DNA of 64,000 nt, taken from NCBI GenBank assembly GCA_964526835.1, contig CAZGMK010000011.1:1-64000 (forward strand), given 5' to 3'. Positions 14,746-22,717 of the stretch are shown here, in pieces. The notes beneath the pieces were generated by a model. The model saw only the letters and a list, made by a program, of their open reading frames with translations, ran no database searches and was not told the origin of the DNA. The first letter of the stretch is position 1. Every line of letters begins with the position of its first letter. A program made the position numbers and the translations under genes. Origin of the DNA: DAOSXA01 sp964526835. Lineage in GTDB: Bacteria > Zixibacteria > MSB-5A5 > GN15 > FEB-12.

Positions 14746-16740
14746 CTATTTCAGATCGCCTGGGAGCTCAGGAGTGGTCAGCCGTAGTTGCTCGGCGGCC
14801 TGGTAGTAGTGACGAGTCCAGGTCTGCCACGGTTGCAGAGCCTCAGGGTTGTTCTGGTCGCCCAGCACTCGTTTTTCATCAAGGGCCGTCGCGTCATAAA
14901 GGGCCTGGGAGCGACCCAGCCATTCGAGGTAGAAGCGGTTGGCGGCAATCAGGCCGATCCGGTCGTGCGCGGTCATCCAGGCCAGCCCGGTATCGTCCGA
15001 ACCGAGACGAAGCAGGTCGCGTCCCCAACTCGCGTGTTCGTAGCTTCCGCCGAGCAGTCCCATCAGGGTCGGCAGGATGTCCACCTGCGAGCCGCAGATG
15101 GGCACGACCTGAGCCGAGTCCGGTACCCCGGATCCCAGTATCAGCAGAGGAATGCGGAAGTGCGCCGGGTCCATGGGGTAGCGGCCGATGCCGAAGCGGG
15201 CGTGATCGGCGGTCAACACGAAGATTGTGCTGTCGAACACCGGGCGCTTGGAAATCTCGTCAAAGAAACACCCGAGCGACCAGTCGGCGTAGAGCTGTGC
15301 ATTGTACAGGCGCGAAGTGTCTGCGTCGTCGAAGTAGCGCCGTCGTGATGAGTCCGGGAGATCCCAGGGTTCGTGGTTGGACAGGGTCAGAATGGTGGCG
15401 TGGAAGGGACGGGGGAGAGAGTCGATGATATCGGAGGCCAGTTCAAACATGATGTGATCAGGGATGCCCCACTTGGAGAAGCCATGCTCAATTCCGAGTT
15501 CCTCCTCGCCATAGAAGCGGTGATACTGCTTCGCCTTGAAGAACCCCTGCATGTTGTCGAAGACCAGGTCGCCGCCATAGATGAAGACATTGGTGTAGTG
15601 GCGTTCGGCCAGAACTTCGCTGATGGCTCTAAACGGATGGACTGCATCGTAACGCCCCATGATGGACCGCCCCGGCAAGGCCGGAAAGCCGCCCAGCACT
15701 GCCGGCAGCCCGAAGCTGGTGCGGATGCCGTTGGCATAGAAGTTCTCTAATAGCAGACCGTGACGGGCCAGGCTGTCGAATCGGGGGGTAAGGTCATGAG
15801 GCGAGCCCAGACACCCGGTGTTGGCGGCGGACCAGCTCTCCATGATGACAAAGACGACATTGGGCGGATAACCGCGGGGAGCTTCCGGCTGGATTGTGGT
15901 TCGGCGAACAGACAGGCCCGAGTCCAGCCAGACGTCGGCGGGCTGGTGCAACAGCGATCTTACGGTGTCGATTGCTTCACCCAGCGCCACAAAGGGATAG
16001 CGCTCGTTTTCCGCCAAATTGGAGAGTCGCATGTCGCCGTCGTCCTCGGTGTAGTTTCGAGCCAGCGTGTAGACGCCGTTGAGGGCGGACTGGTTCAGCA
16101 CATGGTTGTCGCTGAAGTAGGCTACGCCCCAGTCGAGTGGCGACAGGCCTACGCGACCGCGAATTCCCAGTACGGCCAGCCCGAGCAGAACCACGAACCA
16201 GCCAATCCGGGCAGACCACGGTGGTCGGTGTCTCATCCGAGCTACTCCTCCGATCAGCCTCAAGAGGCCCCAGCCAATGCCGACAGAAAGGCCAATCCAG
16301 ATCAATATCGACGGCGCCAGCCACCGGTCGCTTGCGACCAAATCCCACACCGCGCCCGGGTGACCGAGATATTCGTAGGCAAGGAAGCTGAGACGAGAAC
16401 CGAAGTGGGCGAAGAACCTCAGGTCGATCAGAAGGAGAGCGCAGGCTGAGGAGGCAGTGACAGCCAGATAGATGCAGGTTGCAGTTCGAACCCCTCGTCT
16501 TCGGATGTCTACCCAGGGGAGGACCAGAATCAATGGCAGGAGTATGAACAGGACTATGACCATGTCGAAGCGCGACCCGACTAAATACGCCTCGACCATG
16601 TCGAACCACCCCAGGCCGGCAAGCGCATCACTGTAGATGACGAGAAAGGCGGTTCTGAAGGCCGCGAAAAGGAGCATGCCGGATACGTAAAGTGCTATGA
16701 TGAGTGCTGTGGACGGCGGCGGCAACAAGGATGCGGTCAT
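14746..16740 (-). CDS. LtaS-type membrane sulfatase / phosphoglycerol (or phosphoethanolamine) transferase
   Basis: 664 residues from ATG 16740. An N-terminal set of about five membrane helices is followed by an extracytoplasmic alkaline-phosphatase-superfamily domain. The expected catalytic and metal residues are present: 'VFVIMESWS' (E near 299), 'RTSFGLPAVLGGFP' with nucleophile T341, 'LSNHEPW' (H456) and 'LTADHARFG' (D512, H513). This is the LtaS/OpgB-type architecture, which transfers phosphoglycerol or a related head group from a lipid to an envelope polymer or glycan. In a diderm the acceptor could be periplasmic glucan or a lipid; this is not determinable here. A GTG 27 bases upstream is an alternative start, but AAAGG precedes the ATG. 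Confidence 0.85.
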   Translation of the reverse strand: MTASLLPPPSTALIIALYVSGMLLFAAFRTAFLVIYSDALAGLGWFDMVEAYLVGSRFDMVIVLFILLPLILVLPWVDIRRRGVRTATCIYLAVTASSACALLLIDLRFFAHFGSRLSFLAYEYLGHPGAVWDLVASDRWLAPSILIWIGLSVGIGWGLLRLIGGVARMRHRPPWSARIGWFVVLLGLAVLGIRGRVGLSPLDWGVAYFSDNHVLNQSALNGVYTLARNYTEDDGDMRLSNLAENERYPFVALGEAIDTVRSLLHQPADVWLDSGLSVRRTTIQPEAPRGYPPNVVFVIMESWSAANTGCLGSPHDLTPRFDSLARHGLLLENFYANGIRTSFGLPAVLGGFPALPGRSIMGRYDAVHPFRAISEVLAERHYTNVFIYGGDLVFDNMQGFFKAKQYHRFYGEEELGIEHGFSKWGIPDHIMFELASDIIDSLPRPFHATILTLSNHEPWDLPDSSRRRYFDDADTSRLYNAQLYADWSLGCFFDEISKRPVFDSTIFVLTADHARFGIGRYPMDPAHFRIPLLILGSGVPDSAQVVPICGSQVDILPTLMGLLGGSYEHASWGRDLLRLGSDDTGLAWMTAHDRIGLIAANRFYLEWLGRSQALYDATALDEKRVLGDQNNPEALQPWQTWTRHYYQAAEQLRLTTPELPGDLK

Positions 16741-16881
16741 GGAGCCTTTGTCGGGTCGGTTCTGCACAAGGGGAATAAAGGACGGCCGCCGGCTGTGTCA
16801 AGGATAGTGACCGGTGTGTGTTTTGTGCGACGGCCGCGCTTGGCGTCGTCGCCGGCCGCCGGAGTACGCGGGCAAGCGCGC

Positions 16882-17202
16882 CTACTCGTCTTCGACCAGG
16901 ACGGCTGTGCCGTAGACCATCAACTCGGCCGCGCCCTGCATCATTTCGGCGGTGGAGAATCGGGCCGCGACCACGGCGTTGCCGCCGAGCTGTTTGGCTT
17001 CTTCCATCATCCGATCGATGGCCTGTTCCCGGGCCTCGGCCAACAGCTTCGTATACTCCATCACCTCGCCGCCGACCAGGTTACGCAGCATGGCCCCGAT
17101 ATCGCGGCCGAGGTGACGGGCGCGGATAGTATTGCCACGCACCAGGCCGAATACCTTGACAATTCGTTTGCCGGGTATCGTATCCGATGTCACCACCATC
17201 AT
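16882..17202 (-). CDS. ybjQ: YbjQ/UPF0145-family (putative heavy-metal-binding) protein
   Basis: 106 residues, the usual family length: 'VTSDTIPGKRIVKVFGLVRG' start, 'RARHLGRDIGAMLRNLVGGE' centre and 'LGGNAVVAARF' near residue 72. The family forms a pentameric dodecin-like fold and its physiological role is unsettled. The start is one of two adjacent ATGs (17202 or 17199); the first overlaps the upstream anti-sigma-like gene's stop as ATGA, with AAGGA before it. It is the third gene of an ECF sigma operon, so it is likely co-induced with it. Its 3' third is duplicated at 14494-14603. Confidence 0.88.
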   Translation of the reverse strand: MMVVTSDTIPGKRIVKVFGLVRGNTIRARHLGRDIGAMLRNLVGGEVMEYTKLLAEAREQAIDRMMEEAKQLGGNAVVAARFSTAEMMQGAAELMVYGTAVLVEDE

Positions 17203-17651
17203 CGCATCACTTCCTTGTAACGGTCGCGCCGATAGGCAAAGAGCCGTTCGCGGCCGTAGGAAACAAGCAAAAAGACGCCGCCGACAGCAACTGCCGTTGC
17301 GCCCACCTTGACCCAGAGGGGCACAGTCGGATCGACATAGATGGCCCGGAAGCCCTCGAACAGCCCAAAGCACAGCAGCACAATGGCGCCGAGAGAGATC
17401 AGCACCCAGCCTAACCCGCGCTCGAGCTTGCGGTATAGCGAGGACCAATAGCCGTCCCAGACCTCCTGCGGCAAATCAACATACTGCGCCATCGAGGTCA
17501 CCTTCTTCAAACGTCGGAACTCATCCAATTCGGCCTGCAGCTCGGCGTCTTCGGCGAGCGCTTCCTCGAACCGGATCTTCTCCGAGGCCGAGAGCTCGCC
17601 GTCGACATAACCGGCCAGCAGCTTGCGTATATCTTCGTTAGCCTTTGTCAT
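17199..17651 (-). CDS. Putative anti-sigma factor lacking zinc ligands
   Basis: 150 residues. The N-terminus 'IRKLLAGYVDGELSASEKIRFEEALAEDAELQAELDEFRRL' has the helical layout of anti-sigma zinc-finger (zf-HC2/RsgI-like) domains, but no H-x3-C-x2-C motif is present. Two membrane helices follow (about 80-97 'WVLISLGAIVLLCFGLF' and 112-130 'VGATAVAVGGVFLLVSYG'), with a basic cytoplasmic tail. It overlaps the sigma gene by 14 bases and the ybjQ gene by 4, so the three are translationally coupled. It probably binds the sigma factor, with a metal-free fold; without the ligands it cannot be a redox/zinc sensor. Confidence 0.75.
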   Translation of the reverse strand: MTKANEDIRKLLAGYVDGELSASEKIRFEEALAEDAELQAELDEFRRLKKVTSMAQYVDLPQEVWDGYWSSLYRKLERGLGWVLISLGAIVLLCFGLFEGFRAIYVDPTVPLWVKVGATAVAVGGVFLLVSYGRERLFAYRRDRYKEVMR

Positions 17652-18186
17652 CTTTCATCAGGGCGGCCAGGCGTTTGCGTGCATAATACAGTCTCGACAT
17701 TACCGTGCCCTTGGGGATACCGAGCAGCGAAGCGATTTCATCGTAGCTCATGCCGCGGAAGTGCTGCAGGGTGATTATCTCGCGGTCGGCAAAGCTGAGC
17801 TCCAAAAGCGCCTCGCGAAGTCGCGCGATCATCTCCCGGCGGATCAGGTCCTGCTCCGGGCTGTCTTCGCAGACCAGCAGATAAGAGACATCGTCAAGAT
17901 CGACGGTCCGGCGAGCGAGACGCGATCGGCGTCTCAGCCAGGTTCGGCACAGGTTGGCGATGATAGTGTAGAACCACGGCAGAAAGGGCTTGCTGGAGTC
18001 GAAGGTCCGAGCCGAGCGGTGCACGCGCAGGAATGCTTCCTGACTGATATCGAAGGCGTCGTCCTTGTTGCCGACCAGTCCGAGGGCCATAGCGTAGGCA
18101 CTGCGCTTGTGACGTTCGACCAGCCGCGCCAGAGCTTGTTTGTCACCGGCAGCTATACTCATAACCAGGGCGGCATCGGATTCCAT
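17638..18186 (-). CDS. ECF-type RNA polymerase sigma factor
   Basis: 182 residues from ATG 18186. Region 2 ('LARLVERHKRSAYAMALGLVGNKDDAFDISQEAFLRVHRS') and region 4 ('LSFADREIITLQHFRGMSYDEIASLLGIPKGTVMSRLYYARKRL') are complete. AAAGGA lies about 11 bases upstream of this ATG; two in-frame ATGs at 18213 and 18219 have no ribosome-binding site. It heads a sigma/anti-sigma/YbjQ operon separate from the one at 2.3-4.3 kb; the two sigma factors are clearly different in sequence. Confidence 0.92.
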   Translation of the reverse strand: MESDAALVMSIAAGDKQALARLVERHKRSAYAMALGLVGNKDDAFDISQEAFLRVHRSARTFDSSKPFLPWFYTIIANLCRTWLRRRSRLARRTVDLDDVSYLLVCEDSPEQDLIRREMIARLREALLELSFADREIITLQHFRGMSYDEIASLLGIPKGTVMSRLYYARKRLAALMKDDKG

Positions 18187-18346
18187 CGAAGCGCTTGTCC
18201 TTTCAGTAGCCATACTCATAGCGGGTCGAATTATTCAAGCCCTGCCGCAAGAAAATGCACACCATCAGCCGTTAGTCTATGTATACGCACTCGAGAGCGT
18301 GGGGTTGCAACCGGGACTCCAACCCGTCACCGTGGGGTCCCGAATC

Positions 18347-19105
18347 TCACCGCAGCCGACACACAATCAACTGATGGCGGGAGTTCGATTCGAACGGCCC
18401 GCCTTTGTGGTCACCATACTTGCCTACGATCTCGAGGCCATTGTAATGTAGCAGGGCATCGAATTCCTGAGGGTAGAGGATGCGCATGTTAAGCTCCCGG
18501 ACCTCTTCAGGCAGATCGCCGATCTTGTAGTACCATTTAACATGGTTGATCTGGGTGGCGCGATTGTAGAAGTTGGTCTCGGTGACAACCACGTTGCCGC
18601 GTCCATCCGGCTCGTCGTATTCGAAACAGGGGTGCCTCTGCTCGCTGCCCCGCAGGAGAATCTCGAGCGAGGGGTTGAACCAGTCGACGATGAAGTGTCC
18701 ATTCGACTTCAGGTGTTCACGGATGCACGCAAACAGAGCCTCATGGCTTTTGCGATCATGTATGTGGGCAATTCCATTGTAGGGAAAGATGATCGTCCCG
18801 AATCTGGCGCCGAGGTTGAACTTGCGACAGTCGGCCTCTACCCAGCGGATATTGAGCTCCTTCCTGGAGGCCTTGCGGCGCGCCTCCTCCAGCATCGGCG
18901 CCGACAAATCCAGACCGGTCATCTCGAAGCCCGCTTCCGCCATAGGTATTGTCACCCGGCCGGTACCGCACCCGAGCTCCAACACCGGTCCGCCGGATAT
19001 CGCGGCCTGCTTCAAGTAGAATGGAATGTCCATGGTCAGGTCCCCGCTCTCCAGATCGAAGAACCTGCCGTCGCTATAGATGGCGCCAGAGTCATTCGGT
19101 TTCAT
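18347..19105 (-). CDS. Class I SAM-dependent methyltransferase
   Basis: 252 residues. Motif I 'VLELGCGTGRVTIPMAEAG' lies at about 41-59, motif II acid in 'MTGLDLSAPML', motif III 'WVEADCRKF', and motif IV 'GTIIFPYNGIAHI'. The C-terminal half carries 'DWFNPSLEIL' and 'NHVKWYYKI', as in the family of small-molecule methyltransferases often annotated Methyltransf_25. AGGA lies 8 bases before the ATG. The substrate is unknown. It is the intact relative of the pseudogene at 6229-6638. It stands alone, 160 bases downstream of the ECF operon's first start and on the same strand. Confidence 0.88.
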   Translation of the reverse strand: MKPNDSGAIYSDGRFFDLESGDLTMDIPFYLKQAAISGGPVLELGCGTGRVTIPMAEAGFEMTGLDLSAPMLEEARRKASRKELNIRWVEADCRKFNLGARFGTIIFPYNGIAHIHDRKSHEALFACIREHLKSNGHFIVDWFNPSLEILLRGSEQRHPCFEYDEPDGRGNVVVTETNFYNRATQINHVKWYYKIGDLPEEVRELNMRILYPQEFDALLHYNGLEIVGKYGDHKGGPFESNSRHQLIVCRLR

Positions 19106-19308
19106 TTCCGATTCCTGCCGCGATTTCAGGTGATCCCTTGCGTTCGTCGCACACTTCCATTCTACGAATTGCGGATCTTCATGACAACGTTTTTGGGTGC
19201 TGAGGCATAGATATACGCGGACTATGCTCAGCCAATCTATGCGTCTGTCTGACCAATCCTGGCCCTGGGGCAGGACGCTCGGCGATCTACCGCACGCCCC
19301 AATTGCAC

Positions 19309-20958
19309 CTATCCCGGTAACCCGACCATGCGCTCAAGTTCGGCCTGAGCAGACTTCGTGTCCAGAGTCTCAACCCGGATGACATTTCGTCCGCGAGCGC
19401 CACGCTCCTTGCGGACTGCTATGTGGGCGTCGGCCTCGCGCGCGATCTGGTGCAGGTGTGTGATCACCAGCACCTGGCGGTTCGAGGCCAGATCGGCCAG
19501 CTTCCTGGCCAGGGCCCGGGCGGTTTGCCCGCCGATGCCGGCGTCGACCTCGTCGAACACCAGCAGCGGTCCGCCCTTGCGCTTTTTCTGCTGCGCCGCC
19601 TTGATGGCCAGCAATACGCGCGAGATCTCACCGCCGGAAGCGGTCTTGACCAGCGACCGCAGCGGTTCGCCGGGGTTGGCCGAGAACATGATGCGCACTG
19701 TCTCCAGCCCGGTCTCCGATGGCTTCACCGCACGACCATCGATGATCACGCCCTCCGGATCGTCTTCGTAGACGAATTCAAACTCGAAGCGGGCCCTTTC
19801 AATGGCCAGACCATCCAATTGCCCGATCACCGATGCTTGCAGGTCTGCTGCGGCGTCGTGTCGGCGGCGGGATAACTCAAGGGCGGCCTCGGTATACCCG
19901 GATTGCAGTTGCTCAGTCTGGTCCTGAAGCCGTGCGATCAGGTCGTCGGTGTCGGGACGGTCGTTCAGGCGGCGGTTAATCTGGTCGAGCGTTTGCAGGA
20001 TGGCTTCCTCGGAGCCACCATACTTCTTCTTGAGGTTGTAGAGTTCATCGAGGCGAAGGTTGATTTCCTCCAGCCGGGCCGGATCGTCGCTCAGCGATGA
20101 ACCGTACTGCTCGATGGCCCGACGCATATCCTCCAGTCGAACCCGGATATCATATAGCTCCTCGGCCTGGGGCTGCATGCTCTCATCCACCTCGGCTATG
20201 CCATCGACTTGCTGCTTCAGCTGGCCGACGAGATTGAGCACCGCTACTTCCTCGCCGTCGAGTATTTCGACCGAGAGCGAGGCCGACTCCATGAGGAAGC
20301 GGGCCGAGTCGAGGATTCGACGTTCCGCCAGAAGCTCTTCCTCTTCGCCGACTCTGATCTGTGCCTTCTCGATCTCCTGCTTCTGGAAGACCAGCAGTTG
20401 CCGTTCTTGTTGGAGTTGATCGCGACGGCTCAGCACGCGCCTGAGTTCCTCGGCGGCTCGTCTCCAGGCGCGGTAGTGTTCCGCGACTTCGTCGCGCCGA
20501 CGCAGCAGCCCGCCGAATTCGTCAAGGAGCAGCAGATGGTTGTCTTCGTTCATCAGCCGCTGGCCGGCGTGCTGGCCGATTATCTCGATCAGCGATTCCG
20601 TGATCTCGCGGAGCAGTCCGACAGTCGATCGCTTGCCCCCAATCGTCACCTGCGACTGGCCGTCGGCGGTGACAACACGCTCCGCCGTCAGGCGACCTCC
20701 ATCCAGATACTCGCCGTAGTCCTGTTTGAAGTCAGTGTCGGTGTGGCTGGTATCGAAGGTGGCCCTGACAGTCGCCGCATCGGCGCCGTCGCGCACCGCC
20801 TCGCGGTCGGCTCGGGCGCCCGAGACCAGCGACAGCGCGTTGACAACGATCGATTTGCCCGCGCCGGTTTCGCCGGTGAGGACTGTCAATCCCGGCCCGA
20901 ATTCGATTCGGCCCTGGGGAAGGAGGGCGAGGTTCTCAATGGTCAGTTCAAGCAGCAT
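19309..20958 (-). CDS. recN: DNA repair protein RecN
   Basis: 549 residues, typical for RecN. It is an SMC-like ATPase that acts at double-strand breaks. Walker A 'GETGAGKS' is at 29-36, a long central coiled coil runs from ~150 to 370, and the C-terminus has the ABC signature 'SGGEISRVLLAIKAAQQ' and Walker B 'LLVFDEVDAGIGG', followed by 'VLVITHLHQIA' with the expected H-loop. The start 'MLLELTIENLALL' matches the family N-terminus. It follows dnaG by 21 bases on the same strand, so the two are probably co-transcribed. Confidence 0.97.
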   Translation of the reverse strand: MLLELTIENLALLPQGRIEFGPGLTVLTGETGAGKSIVVNALSLVSGARADREAVRDGADAATVRATFDTSHTDTDFKQDYGEYLDGGRLTAERVVTADGQSQVTIGGKRSTVGLLREITESLIEIIGQHAGQRLMNEDNHLLLLDEFGGLLRRRDEVAEHYRAWRRAAEELRRVLSRRDQLQQERQLLVFQKQEIEKAQIRVGEEEELLAERRILDSARFLMESASLSVEILDGEEVAVLNLVGQLKQQVDGIAEVDESMQPQAEELYDIRVRLEDMRRAIEQYGSSLSDDPARLEEINLRLDELYNLKKKYGGSEEAILQTLDQINRRLNDRPDTDDLIARLQDQTEQLQSGYTEAALELSRRRHDAAADLQASVIGQLDGLAIERARFEFEFVYEDDPEGVIIDGRAVKPSETGLETVRIMFSANPGEPLRSLVKTASGGEISRVLLAIKAAQQKKRKGGPLLVFDEVDAGIGGQTARALARKLADLASNRQVLVITHLHQIAREADAHIAVRKERGARGRNVIRVETLDTKSAQAELERMVGLPG

Positions 20959-20979
20959 GTCCCTGGCACTTCCGGCGGA

Positions 20980-22716
20980 TCAGTTCACTCCGCCCTCGCT
21001 GAAACTCTTGATCTCCCTGAGCAACCGGTCGGCTTCCTCGCGATCGCCGGCCGCTTCGGCTTCGGTTAGTTGTTTCTGCAGCCTGCCCCGCAGGCGCTTT
21101 CGCTTCGCTTCGAGGATAGCACCGACCAGCTTCTCCGCGGCGTTATCGATCTCTTCAGTCGGCCATTCGCGCGAGGCGAGTTCTGTGACGAGTGAGACAA
21201 AATCGTTGTCGCTGATGTCAGCCGTCAGGCGCCCGACATCGATCTGCCCACGCTGATTGTGCTGATTTACCGCTGCGGCGTACACTCTCGAGAGCTGGCG
21301 CGAGTCGAAGTCCTCCGGCGACACTTTCTCGAGTATCCAGCCGGCCGACGGCGGGTCACTCAACAGCAACGATACGAGGTCGAACTCATCGGGATCGTGG
21401 CTGCGACGACGACGAGGGGAAGAGGCTGATTCCGGAAGGGAGACATTCACGTTTCTGAGGAGCAGGTCCGGGTCTATCTGAAGCGCCGATGCCGCTTCCT
21501 CGATGAACAACCGTCGTCGCGTCTGATCACCGATGCGCGATCCCAGCGCCCCTAATTCCTTGATCAGTTTTTCCCGGCCGATGATGCCCAGACTCATTAC
21601 GTCGATTTCACGGACCCGGAACCGAATGTAGTCGAGGGCTTGGGCCATCAACTCTTCAACCGCCTCGACGCCACCCGTCCGGGCGATAGTGTCGGGGTCC
21701 TCGCCGGGAGGAGCCATGACCACCTTCACTTCCATACCTGCGTCATAGAGGGCGTCGACCGAGCGCACGGCGGCTTGCTGGCCCGCGGAGTCGGCGTCGA
21801 AGAACAGGTAGACCTCATCGGCGAACCGGGCCAGCAGTCGAGCCTGCTGCGATGTGAAGGCGGTTCCCGACGAAGCGACTACATTCCTGATGCCGACCTG
21901 CCATAGCGAGATCACGTCGAAGTATCCCTCGACTACGATGGCGGCGTTTTCATTGCGAATGCGGTCCCGCGCGAAGTTGAGGCCATAGAGCACGTTGCCC
22001 TTGGTGTAAAGTGGTGTCTCCGGTGAATTGACATACTTGGCCGGTTCGCCTTTCCTGAGGGTGCGCCCGCCAAAGGCGATGGGTTTGTGCGACAGGTTGA
22101 AGATCGGGATCATCAGCCGGTGACGGAAGCGGTCGAAGTAGTTGCCCTTCTTTTCGGACTTGATAGCCAACCCGGCCTGTTCGAGTTCCTCCGGAGAGAT
22201 ATCCTTCGATTTCGCATAGTCGATCAGACCGTCCCACTCAGTTCCGGCCAGGCCAAGGCTGAAGTGCTCAACCGTCTCCTCGGTCATGTTGCGCCGTCCC
22301 AGGAGGTACTCATCCAGGACCCGGCGATAACGTCTCTCCCGGAGGGTCTTTCGGAAGTACTCCAGCGCGGTCTGGTTGGCGAAGTTGAGACGCTCCAGTT
22401 TCTCTCGACGGTAATCCGATTGGGGCGCCTCCGGGATGCGTATATTGGCCTGCCTGGCCAGATGGCGAACCGCTTCGACGAATGACATGGCCTCGTGCTC
22501 CATGAGGAACGTGAAGACATTCCCGCCCTTGCCGCACCCGAAGCAATGGAATATCTGGCGGTCTTCACTAACATTGAACGACGGCGTCTTCTCGGTATGA
22601 AAGGGACACAGGGCGACATGATTGCGCCCCCGCTTCTTCAGGCGCAGGTATCCCCCGATCACCTGAACAATATCGGTGGCTTCTCGGACCTGATCGATGA
22701 TCGCTTCGGGAATCAT
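20980..22716 (-). CDS. dnaG: DNA primase DnaG
   Basis: 578 residues. It makes RNA primers for replication. The N-terminal CHC2 zinc finger is intact (C37, H40, C58, C61 in 'CPFHTEKTPSF...FHCFGCGKGG'), followed by the catalytic TOPRIM core ('IVVEGYFDVISLWQ', 'LFFDADSAGQQAA') and a C-terminal helicase-binding-like domain. The gene starts one base after the mutS2 stop. In many bacteria dnaG lies between rpsU and rpoD; here the neighbours are mutS2 and recN and no rpoD follows. Confidence 0.97.
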   Translation of the reverse strand: MIPEAIIDQVREATDIVQVIGGYLRLKKRGRNHVALCPFHTEKTPSFNVSEDRQIFHCFGCGKGGNVFTFLMEHEAMSFVEAVRHLARQANIRIPEAPQSDYRREKLERLNFANQTALEYFRKTLRERRYRRVLDEYLLGRRNMTEETVEHFSLGLAGTEWDGLIDYAKSKDISPEELEQAGLAIKSEKKGNYFDRFRHRLMIPIFNLSHKPIAFGGRTLRKGEPAKYVNSPETPLYTKGNVLYGLNFARDRIRNENAAIVVEGYFDVISLWQVGIRNVVASSGTAFTSQQARLLARFADEVYLFFDADSAGQQAAVRSVDALYDAGMEVKVVMAPPGEDPDTIARTGGVEAVEELMAQALDYIRFRVREIDVMSLGIIGREKLIKELGALGSRIGDQTRRRLFIEEAASALQIDPDLLLRNVNVSLPESASSPRRRRSHDPDEFDLVSLLLSDPPSAGWILEKVSPEDFDSRQLSRVYAAAVNQHNQRGQIDVGRLTADISDNDFVSLVTELASREWPTEEIDNAAEKLVGAILEAKRKRLRGRLQKQLTEAEAAGDREEADRLLREIKSFSEGGVN

Positions 22717-22717
22717 C

